Positions 1-10,559 of a DNA stretch of 20,039 nt are shown here, piece by piece. Source of the stretch: Byssochlamys sp. IMV 00236 (taxonomy: Eukaryota > Ascomycota > Eurotiomycetes > Eurotiales > Thermoascaceae). The translations under genes and the position numbers were made by a program. The stretch spans positions 1 to 20,039 of the forward strand of contig MSJH02000028.1 of the NCBI GenBank assembly GCA_001931875.2, read 5' to 3'. The notes beneath the pieces were generated by a model. The model searched no databases, was not told the DNA's origin, and was given only the letters and a program-made list of their open reading frames with translations. Within the stretch, counting starts at the first letter, position 1. Every line of letters begins with the position of its first letter.

Positions 1-1277
1 TCTATGTAAGTGTTACGCGATATTGCTTGTTTGAATAGTTAATCAAGGCAAATGGTTGAATTATAAAAATTGTATATTCATGAATGTCAAGCAGTTCATT
101 CTAGACTAAATCGAATGATCTATAACAAACCCAGGGTGTTCTGTTGACACCTTCACGCTTGAGAAAAACTCTTTATCTGAAGCTGTAAAAGTGTATGTAC
201 TACTATTTGATAATTAAAACCAATGACGCGCTATCCTTGTGGGATATAAGCATACGCGCCTTCCTTTGACTCTTTATCTTTTGTTTTCGTTTACGTTGCA
301 TGAATGGAACCTTAGCTTACACTTTTTGAAACAGTTGCGTGAATTTTCGGTGAACTCTATGACGGTGCAATCATGCAAACGTTTAATATCTCAAGGGGAT
401 CTTCTGTCAAGAAACATCTACCTAAAAAATACTAGGATTGGTAAAGGATGTTAAATATACAGATTTATACATTCACAAAGATGAAGTTAATACTTCACTA
501 TTATTCTAATAGATGAAATAAAACAGTGTAAATACAATATATGTTGGTATTTAGTAGTTTAGGCTTTATTTAAATGCATGATTATAATTGGAAATAACAC
601 TTTAATCTGATTTGGCCGTCTTTGTTCCTCTTGGTTACCCTACATTCAAATAGTAATGAATCTAGCAGTTTATGATATGCTCCATTATATCTATATGAGT
701 TGAAACAGTCTTGACTGCATCTTTAATCTCATACAAGATGAATAAGGTTATTGAACATTTATTCACAGATTCAGTTTATTTAGGATACAATGTTTGATAT
801 TGAGTAAGTTTATTAAAGTATCTCTTTATGATCTCCCAATATAAGAATGACTGTACAGCAGGAACTAAAAATTTCTTTTAGCTAATTCATATTTAACTGA
901 AGCAGCATGTATATAGAACAGCGTATCCAAGTGTCAGGAAACATTGGCTTTGAAAGGTTTCTGGGCTGATATATAGAATGTATTAATAAAAATATCATTT
1001 CCAAGTGAACTCAACCCTGATATTATGGCTCAAGAATCCACTCGTCTCATTTAGTTTGCATTGTTTTTATTATCGAACGCAAAACTCGGGAGCACATATA
1101 TCGGAATTATCTATTCTCGCAAGGCGCACATTTGAAGAAGGGCTTTGATACACCAACCAATCAAATATCTTCAAGCTTCGGCTATCTGTGTTTTGTGATA
1201 GAAACAACAAAGTAACACAAAGCTTATTAAAAAAAAAAGGAAATTCCATTGTTTCAAAAACTTTTTTTTATATTAAA
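1..1277. other. Gene-free AT-rich stretch upstream of LCB2
   Basis: I recognise no protein, RNA gene or repeat family here on either strand. All frames are broken by frequent stops. The longest open stretch (239-454, non-ATG start) has no familiar motif. The last 120 bp probably hold the LCB2 promoter: a CCAATCA box lies at 1157-1163, about 115 bp before the LCB2 ATG, followed by an A/T-rich leader. The remainder may be the 3' flank of a gene beyond the left edge or decayed sequence; the sequence alone does not decide. Confidence 0.5.
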
Positions 1278-3218
1278 ATGCAACAAGCGATTCCAACAAT
1301 CCATGTCGAAGGCATTCAACCAAGTACTCGTCAACGTTCGTTTTCAATCTCGAATCTCGTCAAACGTACACGACGAGCCTACTCTGTCTCGTCTGCGTAC
1401 CCACCTCAACGTCAACCGCTGATTCATCTTCCTCCGTCCTCATCTGACCTCACTTTACCCGATCTGACACCAACACAACGAAGAAACTCGATCGCAGCTA
1501 GTCAAAGGAAATATGAAGACCTTGAACAAAAGATGGAAGCAGCACCCTTGTTTGTGCTCGTCTCGACTTATCTCAACTACTTTATATTGATCATATTTGG
1601 TCATCTTCGAGACATTCTTGGTAAAATGTTTAAACATAAGAAATATGCTCATCTACGAGCGACGGAAGGTTATGCGCCTTTGGTTTCTGACTTTGATTCG
1701 TTTTATACAAGACGAATGTATATGCGTATCAGGTAAAGGACATGATATATACAAAGTGTGCATCTATCAACACCCTTGCTAGGGATTGTTGGAATCGCCC
1801 CATGACAGGTGTACCTGGACGAAAGATCAAGATCTTGGAGAGAGAATCCAAAGACTTTAACCAAACATTTAGGTAAATTTCTTTTCAATTTGATATGTCC
1901 AATATTGATCTCTTTGTTAAAGTTTGACAGGACGAACGATCGAGGCTACCAATTTTTCATCCTATAATTACTTGGGGTTTGCTCAAAACGAAGGCTACTG
2001 TGCCGACCAAGTCGAAACGTGCGTCAATGAGTATGGATTAAGCAGTAGCAGCACACGAATGGAAGCAGGCACACTGGATATTCATCGAGCATTGGAAAAG
2101 CAGGTTGCTCAGTTTGTAGGCAAGGAAGATGCTATTGTTGTCTCTATGGGCTTTGCTACCAACTCGACCACAATTCCTGCTCTGGTCAACAAGGTACAAG
2201 AGTCATTTTTTTTTATATGCTAAGCTAACATCATCTAAAGGGATGCTTGGTCATCAGTGACGAATTGAACCACAGCTCCATCATCTTTGGCGTGCGATTA
2301 TCAGGCGCATCTGTACGTGTGTTCAAACATAACAACATGGTCGATTTGAAAAATGTCTTACGAGAGGCCATCTCACAGGGCCAACCAAGAACACATCGCC
2401 CTTGGAAAAAGATTTTGGTCATTGTCGAGGGGCTGTACTCGATGGAAGGATCTATTGTGAACTTGCCTGAACTACTGAAACTCAAGCGAGAATACAAGGT
2501 AAAAGCAATGACCAAAAAAAAAACTGTCAACTGAATGATGGTTGATAGTTTTACCTCTACGTGGACGAAGCACACTCGATCGGTGCACTGGGTGAGCATG
2601 GTGGAGGTGTCTGTGACTTTTACGGCATTAATCCAAAACATGTCGACATCTTGATGGGCACGTTCACTAAATCCTTTGGCGCCGCTGGTGGATACATTGC
2701 TGGCGACAAGGCAGTCATGGATCATCTGAGGTTAACCAACCACGCGTTTACATATGCCGAAACGATGTCTCCGGTCATCATTCAACAGGTGAGTGCAAGC
2801 ATGGCGATTATTCGAGGTCAAGATGGCACTCAGGACGGAGCGGACCGTATTCGAACACTGGCCGAGAACTCTAGATACTTTGCAAGCGCGCTACGAAAAC
2901 TGGGGTTCATTGTTTATGGAGATGAAGGAAGTCCGGTTATTCCTCTTCTCTTGTTTAATCCTGCAAAGATATCGTAAGTTCATCCTTATAAGACACTTAA
3001 AGAGAGGCTAATGTATTTTATAAAGTGCTTTTTCAAGAGAAATGTTGAAACGTGGAATCGCCATTGTCGTCGTTGGGTACCCAGCAACACCGATCATCAG
3101 TTCAAGAGCTCGGTTCTGTATATCAGCTGCTCATACACGCAAAGATTTAGATGAGGCCATTCAGCACATTAGTGAAGTAGGTGACCTGTTGATGCTTAAA
3201 TTTAAACCACAACAATAA
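1278..3218 (+). CDS. LCB2: Serine palmitoyltransferase subunit 2 (LCB2), six exons
   Basis: This is the PLP-binding catalytic subunit of serine palmitoyltransferase. With Lcb1 in the ER membrane it condenses L-serine with palmitoyl-CoA to 3-ketodihydrosphingosine, the first step of sphingolipid synthesis. Exons read as 1278-1732, 1783-1872, 1923-2193, 2241-2498, 2549-2973 and 3026-3218, all with GT-AG introns of 47-52 nt, giving 563 residues (close to the family norm of about 560). Visible signatures are a hydrophobic helix at about residues 90-112, [16 protein letters not shown] at 131-146, SSYNYLGFA after it, [15 protein letters not shown] near 364-378, and the PLP-lysine motif [12 protein letters not shown] with K399. 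The C-terminus carries [20 protein letters not shown]. The first 75 residues are Ser/Pro/Arg-rich and poorly conserved. The ATG at 1278 sits after an A-rich leader and is in frame with the conserved core. AATAAA overlaps the stop codon. Aminotransferase class II relatives (ALAS, KBL) are unlikely given the fungal LCB2-specific N-terminal block. Confidence 0.96.
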
Positions 3219-3219
3219 A
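3214..3219 (+). terminator. Possible poly(A) signal overlapping LCB2 stop
   Basis: AATAAA is built from the last Gln codon and the TAA stop of LCB2. No second AATAAA follows soon after it on this strand, so either this one or a degenerate signal is used before the opposing kinase gene. Confidence 0.35.
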
Positions 3220-3356
3220 GGGGGAGTGTACATTTGTATATATGTATAATTTTGTTTTTCTGCTTTTCGTGTTTTTATACATTTAAATATTCTACAACAC
3301 CACAACATGAAAAGGTAGCAGTAGTGATAATAGAATAATAACAATAATAGTATGTA

Positions 3357-3374
3357 TGTGTGTGTGTGTGTGTG
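3357..3374. repeat. (TG)9 microsatellite with adjoining TA tract
   Basis: A run of nine TG dinucleotides is followed by a short alternating TA tract (about 3388-3402). It lies between the convergent 3' ends of LCB2 and the kinase gene, so it is probably in 3' UTR or spacer. Confidence 0.9.
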
Positions 3375-3425
3375 TATATGTAAAATGTATATATATATAC
3401 ATATTTATAATCTCTCCTTCTCTTT

Positions 3426-5303
<1,878 letters not shown>

Positions 5304-5726
5304 ATGTCTTCTTTAGAACCCACGAGTGGTAAACGTATTGCACTTCCTGTACGAGTTGAACCCAAAGTATTCTTTGCAAATGAACGTACATTCTTATCAT
5401 GGTTAAACTTTACTGTCGTTCTTGGAGGATTAGCAATGGGTCTATTAAATTTTGGTGATCGTATTGGACGTCTGTCAGCCGTGTTATTTACAACAATTGC
5501 AATGGGAGTCATGATCTATGCCTTGTGGACTTTTCATTGGAGAGCAAACAAGATTAGAAATAGGGAAGCAGCAGCTTATGATGATCGTGTTGGACCCACT
5601 GTTCTCTGTATCTTTTTATTAGCAGCTGTCGTTGTGAACTTTTGGCGTAAGTGATATATATACATATATTGATAAATGATGACGTAAACTCATGTATATA
5701 TAGTTCGTATGGGTGGAAAGCATTAA
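5304..5726 (+). CDS. VTC1: VTC1-like vacuolar transporter chaperone, two exons
   Basis: A small membrane subunit of the vacuolar transporter chaperone complex. In yeast this complex makes polyphosphate from ATP and passes it into the vacuole, and also supports membrane fusion and microautophagy. Exon 1 is 5304-5646 and the tiny exon 2 is 5704-5726; the intron is 57 nt, GT-AG. The 121-residue product (yeast Vtc1 is 129) has [19 protein letters not shown] at 17-35, three hydrophobic helices at about 33-50, 57-75 and 97-114, and [11 protein letters not shown] between helices two and three. Splicing replaces an unspliced tail with LRMGGKH, matching the position of the yeast C-terminal extension. 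It lacks the SPX and catalytic tunnel domains of Vtc2-4, so it is an accessory subunit. The ATG at 5304 is chosen because it opens the conserved frame; upstream in-frame codons are low-complexity leader. Confidence 0.95.
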
Positions 5727-5791
5727 TGTAATAGCAATTTTATATGTAAAGTCTCATCTTTTGTGTGTAGAACATACCAATTTTTTATTTC

Positions 5792-5797
5792 AATAAA
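5792..5797 (+). terminator. Likely poly(A) signal of the VTC1-like gene
   Basis: AATAAA lies 65 nt after the VTC1 stop, with a second AATAAA-like word immediately after. This is a normal position for a fungal 3' end. The opposing ALG14 stop is at 5858. Confidence 0.6.
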
Positions 5798-5857
5798 AAA
5801 TAAATTCATACTCCTATCATCCAATCAAATGAATGAATTCTTCCCCACGTGCATACT

Positions 5858-6669
5858 TTAAACCAATACACCTTGATAAATTGCTTTTGGATATCGAGAA
5901 ACAAGCTCAGGCCATTGAACCAAGAATTGATCCGCAAATGGGTAGAGTAATTTGCCAGTCACAGATAAAGAATGGACGCGTGCAAATGATTCAATATAGA
6001 TGATGTCAATCTTTTTGATTCCGAGTATCTACAATAAGCGCATTAATACCTTATCGTATGATATGATGAATTTACCCTTGGAATATAAGCTAATATACAG
6101 ATGGGTAAACAGCTACCAGGCCCATTACATAATATCTATATAGGCATGAATACACATATATGTAACAAAAAGTACTTTACCAAATCAGGTATCAGAGTAC
6201 TCAAAAAAACTTGACTGGATTTGAATAAGGAATACAACATGGTCCATGGTACTGTCTTGATAGGTTGACCTACTCTTCTTGCTCTTGGTATCTTGCTTAT
6301 AAAAAAGATACCCTACTCTAATATAAGATGACGTTAAAAATCAATAAAAAGTCTTGCCTTTTTCATTTCTTGTTCATATTCTCTTGCTTTCTCTTCACTC
6401 AATCGATCGTTATCTGCAATCACATAACACCTTGGTGTGTACCGTGTAAGATCTAAGCCCTTTACGAGTTGCATCATTTCAGTTGTATGTCCTCCTATCA
6501 CAAAGATATGAATGACTGTATCTCTCTCTCTTTTTTTATAAATACCAGAGCCTAAAACGATACATGTCTTACAGTGACCTGTTCTTTTCTTGGAAATGAG
6601 GTTGTCATGACGAGGCAATACGAACCATAATCTCACCAAGAAAAGAATGATTCCAAACAGAATGAGCAT
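5858..6669 (-). CDS. ALG14: ALG14, membrane subunit of UDP-GlcNAc transferase, five exons
   Basis: ALG14 anchors the cytosolic catalytic partner Alg13 at the ER. Together they add the second GlcNAc to dolichol-PP-GlcNAc in N-glycan precursor synthesis. Exons on the minus strand: 6669-6546, 6494-6358, 6312-6181, 6135-6076 and 6028-5858, giving 207 residues (human about 216). An N-terminal membrane helix (about 1-18) precedes CIVLGSGGHTTEMM (about 36-49), RCYVIAD, KIPRARRVGQ, ILCNGPGSCLPICI, IIYIESFARVHSLSVTGKLL and VQWPELVSRYPKAIYQG at the C-terminus. Two splice features are unusual. The first intron is 51 nt with no stop in frame, so retention would insert 17 residues inside the Gly-rich loop. 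The second intron appears to use a GC donor (AAG|GCAAGA). An alternative acceptor for the GC intron would remove GIFFIS; I chose the 45-nt intron because it restores the family pattern before IPR. The gene is convergent with VTC1. Confidence 0.93.
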
Positions 6670-7145
6670 AAATGTCTGTTTGACTGAGACAGGAAAAAGA
6701 AATACATTTATAATACAGCAATAACAACATTTTTTTTTAAAATCTCTTTAAAGAAAACCATGGACAACGTTATAGAAAAACACATTAGCTTATTTTCTGG
6801 TGCATCCGTCATGTTCATCGCCAAGATTGGCTAAAGTTTCTAAATCATTACTAAACCAATTGTACATTTGGCTGACCATGGTAGTGATCTGTACCCATAG
6901 CTTATAATATTGAAACGGACAAAACAACAAGTGAGACAGCCTTGGTTCTCTTTGCCAATGTATTCTCCCCCTTGTGCCTTTTTTTTTTATTATCAATAAA
7001 ATCTGTTCCTAAATATTGCCATGACATCAAAAAGCACTTGATGGGTTGCCAAGCAAATCATATTGCGGAGTGATACAATGCGCATAATTTTCATATAAAA
7101 GGAACCTTTCCTTTTTTTTTCCTTTTTTTTTTTATTTACACACGT
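6670..7145. promoter_or_regulatory. Divergent promoter region between ALG14 and PX-protein genes
   Basis: These 476 bp lie between the ALG14 start (minus) and the PX-domain gene start (plus). The part next to the PX gene is a CT/T-rich tract (about 7106-7135) typical of fungal leaders. A minus-strand open frame at 6996-6790 (68 codons, non-ATG start, encoding WVQITTMVSQMYNWF) is not recognisable and has no clear upstream exon. I treat it as chance, though a short unknown exon cannot be excluded. Confidence 0.45.
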
Positions 7146-9529
7146 ATGGACTTGACACCACAACAAGAACATTATTTCAAACGAGAACTGATCTCTCTGG
7201 AACTCGAACGAGAGCTTGACGCATTTAAACAACACCCAGAGATACTATCCAATGTCATCAAGAAGGAAGCTTCCGATTACCCGTTCCTTCAGTTCATTGC
7301 CCACCGTTTCGTCTTGAACTTTCCTCTACTTCAAAAGGGCGACAAAAGACAGTTCTGGAGCAAGCTACAGTCCTTCCTTGACGAATATTATAAATTGAAA
7401 ATAAACAATTATGCGCCCAGACGAGAGGACTCACAGCGCCGTATCATGCTCTATAAGGTCCAGCGGCTCTTGAACATTTCGTTATCTGCCGTCATCAAGA
7501 CGACGCAACCGGAAGAAAGGATTCAAGTGATAAGGCAAGATATGGACGAACTGGCCACAGACATGAGCCTGGCCCATCTCGAGAGCGAAGAGGATTATCT
7601 AGAGTGGATTGGCATGAACGGAATCAAAGTCAACATCATCACCGTGCGTGACGTGAGTGAAGTGAGAACGATTCGAGAACATGTTCATTCTGAATTCATT
7701 ATCGAGACCCGCACAGACAAGGTCGTACGTGTCGCCAGACGTCACGGTCAGTTCCGTCAGCTTCGTGACGACCTCAAGGCAGCGTTTCCTACTGCCGACA
7801 TTCCAACCGTGCCGAGCAAGGCGCACGACACGAACGTGCAAGTGAGTTGTCTGCATCGAGAAAAGGATCGTATCCTCCTTCGCCTCTTTCTCCGTCGACT
7901 CGCCGCAATCGCGGTCGTGGCCGAGAGTGAGATCTTTTACAACTTTTTGACCGACAAGCCAATCGAATTGACAAAGGACGAAGAAAAGGATCGTGACGAA
8001 CGTGAAAAGATGGATATGAACAGACGTAAGGAAGAAAAGAGATTTAGAGAGCAAGTGGATAGTAAAATTGTCGAGTTGGACGCTCTCCTCAACTTGCTCA
8101 AGCAGAAAGTGATGCAACCCAATGGACTGTTGGATATCTTTGAGACGATTAAAAAGACAGAGAAAATCGATCAGTTACCAGTCGAGTTACAAAAGGCGAT
8201 CGAGTGGGGAAGAATCAAGTAAGTAGGATGCCCTTTAAAAAACAATGTTTAACTTGTCTCTTAGTCTTGCCTTTGTTCTACATACTCAGTTTGTCACGTC
8301 GGATCGATCTGTTGAAAACGTGGCTAATTTGAAACGTACGCATTCACTCATACCCTACCGTACCATGGCTCAAATCCTCAAGCTGTCAAACCCGTTTGCG
8401 ATGGTCAAGGGTGTGCTTGATCTCTTTTTGGCTCAACCGTTTGGCGGAAAGAGTCTTTTTCAGAGGTAAAATAAGCAACCTATACCAATGATCTAAACTA
8501 AACCAACGTGTTAGAATCATTTTGGCCAATATGAGTGAGGAGTCTAAAGAGATGCAAAAGGACATTCAAGAACTCGAGGTCAAGATCAACGATGCGGCTC
8601 TTTGTCAAAAGATATCGAATGCAGTCAAGACAGAAATGCCCATCGATATTGAAGCAGGCGACGATCCTATATCAGAAACACTTGAGCTGTTAAAGAACCC
8701 AGCGATCGAGCCTGTGCTGAGACCAGACCAGATCCTGAAGGTAGCCTTTGCTCATCAACAAGACGCACCTCGTCAGCTGGTGATGTACCTATACCAACTC
8801 TGGGTATTGTATGCCAAAAAGCAAGAACAAGAGACACTCATGGCTCTCGTCTTCCAAGGCGTCACGGGTGAGCTCATGAAGGACCTGTTTGCGATCTTTT
8901 ATGAGCCATTGGCTGAAGTGTACAAAGCGGCCAACATTGGCGATACCATCGGCCACGTGTCACATTTCATCGATGACCTCATCCAGCTCATTGATCAGCT
9001 TGACGCTCAAGACGCCACAAACACCGCTCAGCCGTTCATCGACCTCGTCCAGCGCCACGAGCAGCAATTTTACACCTTTGTTCACCGCGTGCACGCTCAG
9101 GACCACTCACGACTGTTTGACAGTCTACTGGCTTATGTCAATTCTATTTTTAGCCTCATTTCTCACGGTCTGCCCACACGCGTGGATCTCAATGGCTGTG
9201 TGCAAGACGCTCTGACGCCGACCGAGTACCCAGGATTGAAGGCAGAGATTGATGCATTATGCTTGTACCACAAGGAACGCAAAGAACGACACTTGGAACG
9301 CAAGCGTCAAAAGCTCATGATGACAATAGATGATGAGGACGAACTTGATTTTGTCCCAGGCAATAAGGAATTTATGAGTATTGCAAGTGAGTTTGCGGAT
9401 ATGGATGATGACATTGACGATTTATTGCCAAAGCATGAAATGAACCTACGTCGTCCCAAACTTCAGCTGGTGCCCAAGGTGGTGCCCTTCTTTCTCCGTC
9501 GATTGGCTCACCATGGTGTGTTGGGTTGA
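7146..9529 (+). CDS. PX-domain protein of the Lec1/YPR097W family, three exons
   Basis: A phosphoinositide-binding PX protein with the fungal DUF3818 region, related to yeast YPR097W (Lec1), a lipid/membrane-associated protein whose exact role I cannot state with certainty. Exons 7146-8218, 8265-8465 and 8515-9529 (introns 46 and 49 nt) give 762 residues; the yeast protein is longer. Residues about 5-120 form the helical PX-associated domain. The PX domain spans about 160-270: VARRHGQFRQLRDDL at 196-210 carries the basic patch, although the usual aromatic after RR is His200, and VPSK plus DRILLRLFLRRL follow. A charged coiled coil covers about 275-320. The DUF3818 part starts near 330 and includes KRTHSLIPYRT, NPFAMVKG and LFLAQPFGGKSLFQR. 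The C-terminus is acidic, then ends RRLAHHGVLG. It is tail-to-tail with the SANT gene and the coding ends overlap by 22 nt. Confidence 0.9.
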
Positions 9530-10163
9530 TCTGTGATGCCGTGTATTAATAAACCTTTTAAATGCTTCCATCGTTCATAACATAATCTCGCAGAATGTCG
9601 TCCGTCGAATTGAGCTTCTAGTTCATGCCAGCCTCCTGTGTACAGATGGTCAAGGGCAAATTTGAGCAAGGCCATGTCGTCGGCATGTGTCCATACTTCG
9701 TACCCACGTATCGTTTGGTCCATTTTGGAAGGTGGTGGTAATCGATTAGGAGACTTTTGGATGTTTAGTCACTTATATTTTTGGTGCTTGTGACTTTACC
9801 TGTGAGGATTCATCATATTTTGCTCTCTTTCTGGATGATTCATGATCTTGTTCTTCTTCGTCTTCTTCGTCTTCAGATTCAATTATATTTCCATCTTCGT
9901 CATATTCAACAATTAGTTTTTCCCTTACTAAATAAAATAAGTAATGTGTCTATTATATGATAATTTATGGTACCTCTTTTGGGCACTTTTTTGGGTATAG
10001 AAGGGATTCCAGTTTGTTGGTAATTCAAGATGATATGACGAACGGCTGTGGTTGAAAGACCAGATAAACGAGCAATCTTTCTCTCTGATGCGCCTGCTTG
10101 ATAGGCTCCTACGATCATCCATCGTTTTGCTGCTTGGTCTTGTTCTTCAGTTGAATTGGTCAT
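9508..10163 (-). CDS. HTH (transposase-type) - acidic linker - SANT/Myb protein, three exons
   Basis: Probable small DNA- or chromatin-binding protein; I know no named orthologue. Exons on the minus strand: 10163-9974, 9927-9800 and 9753-9508, with two 46-nt GT-AG introns, giving 187 residues. Residues 12-58 form a helix-turn-helix (KRWMIVGAYQAGASERKIAR, then LSTTAVRHIILNYQQTG) of the kind that opens Tc1/IS630 transposases and related paired-like domains. Residues about 70-95 are strongly acidic. RKRAK (96-100) could be a nuclear signal. Residues 124-175 form one SANT/Myb repeat with W127, W148 and W168 spaced 21 and 20 apart, including GRHSARLCYERWKHL. No catalytic DDE domain is present. Downstream coding sequence overlaps the PX gene's coding end by 22 nt. 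The ATG at 10163 is the only upstream start in frame; an internal Met at residue 117 could start a SANT-only product if transcription began inside the gene. The HTH call is by pattern only. Confidence 0.82.
9548..9553 (+). terminator. Poly(A) signal of the PX gene inside opposing coding sequence
   Basis: AATAAA falls 19 nt after the PX-gene stop, but inside the antisense of the SANT exon (9753-9508). If used, the PX mRNA 3' end is complementary to the end of the SANT mRNA. Confidence 0.6.
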
Positions 10164-10559
10164 GAATGAATAAATAAATAAATAAATAAAAAGGAAAAAA
10201 AAGAAATACTGTAATTAGCTTCATGATCACTTGATATTGAGGAAACGTCATTGGTTGCATTATTATGATTGGCCAATCACAATTGAGCTCATCGTCATCG
10301 TCATTTCTTTATCTCCTTTTATTTTTTTTTCTGGCTTTTATGTAGTAAAATGTTTAACATTTACATATTCTAAATTATCAAAAGTAAATTGAGTAAATTC
10401 AAGAAACAAAAGCTCTAAAAATAAGGTTCATCCACTAAACTTGAGACCAAACATAGGTGTACATGCCGGACTTTTAAAAAATCAAGCCAAAAGGGTAACC
10501 CGTCTTTAGCTGTAATGAAACCCGCGCTTTTTTTTTCCAAAAAAAAAAAAAAAATAATA
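10164..10559. promoter_or_regulatory. Divergent promoter between HTH-SANT and GRASP genes
   Basis: The 396 bp between two divergent start codons contain no recognisable gene. They hold a perfect 14-bp palindrome TGATTGGCCAATCA at 10266-10279, made of two back-to-back CCAAT boxes, and another inverted CCAAT (ATTGG, 10250-10254) 12 bp away. These are about 100 bp upstream of the HTH-SANT ATG and about 280 bp upstream of the GRASP ATG. CCAAT boxes are bound by the fungal HAP/NF-Y complex. A/T homopolymers flank both starts. Confidence 0.6.
10266..10279. promoter_or_regulatory. Palindromic double CCAAT box
   Basis: TGATTGGCCAATCA reads the same on both strands and fuses two consensus CCAATCA elements at their C ends. 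It probably binds the heterotrimeric CCAAT-binding factor, perhaps in either orientation but not both at once. It is closer to the HTH-SANT gene than to GRASP. Confidence 0.6.

Noticed and set aside
239..454. 71-codon plus-strand open frame near the left edge
   Set aside because: Non-ATG start, no motif, no neighbouring exon pattern; AT-rich surroundings full of stops.
6790..6996. 68-codon minus-strand open frame between ALG14 and the PX gene
   Set aside because: Starts at a non-ATG codon inside an A/T run, product not recognisable, no clear splice partner. Kept only as a note in the promoter entry.
7599..8122. Long minus-strand open frames inside the PX gene
   Set aside because: Shadows of the plus-strand coding frame, which has family motifs and consistent splicing.
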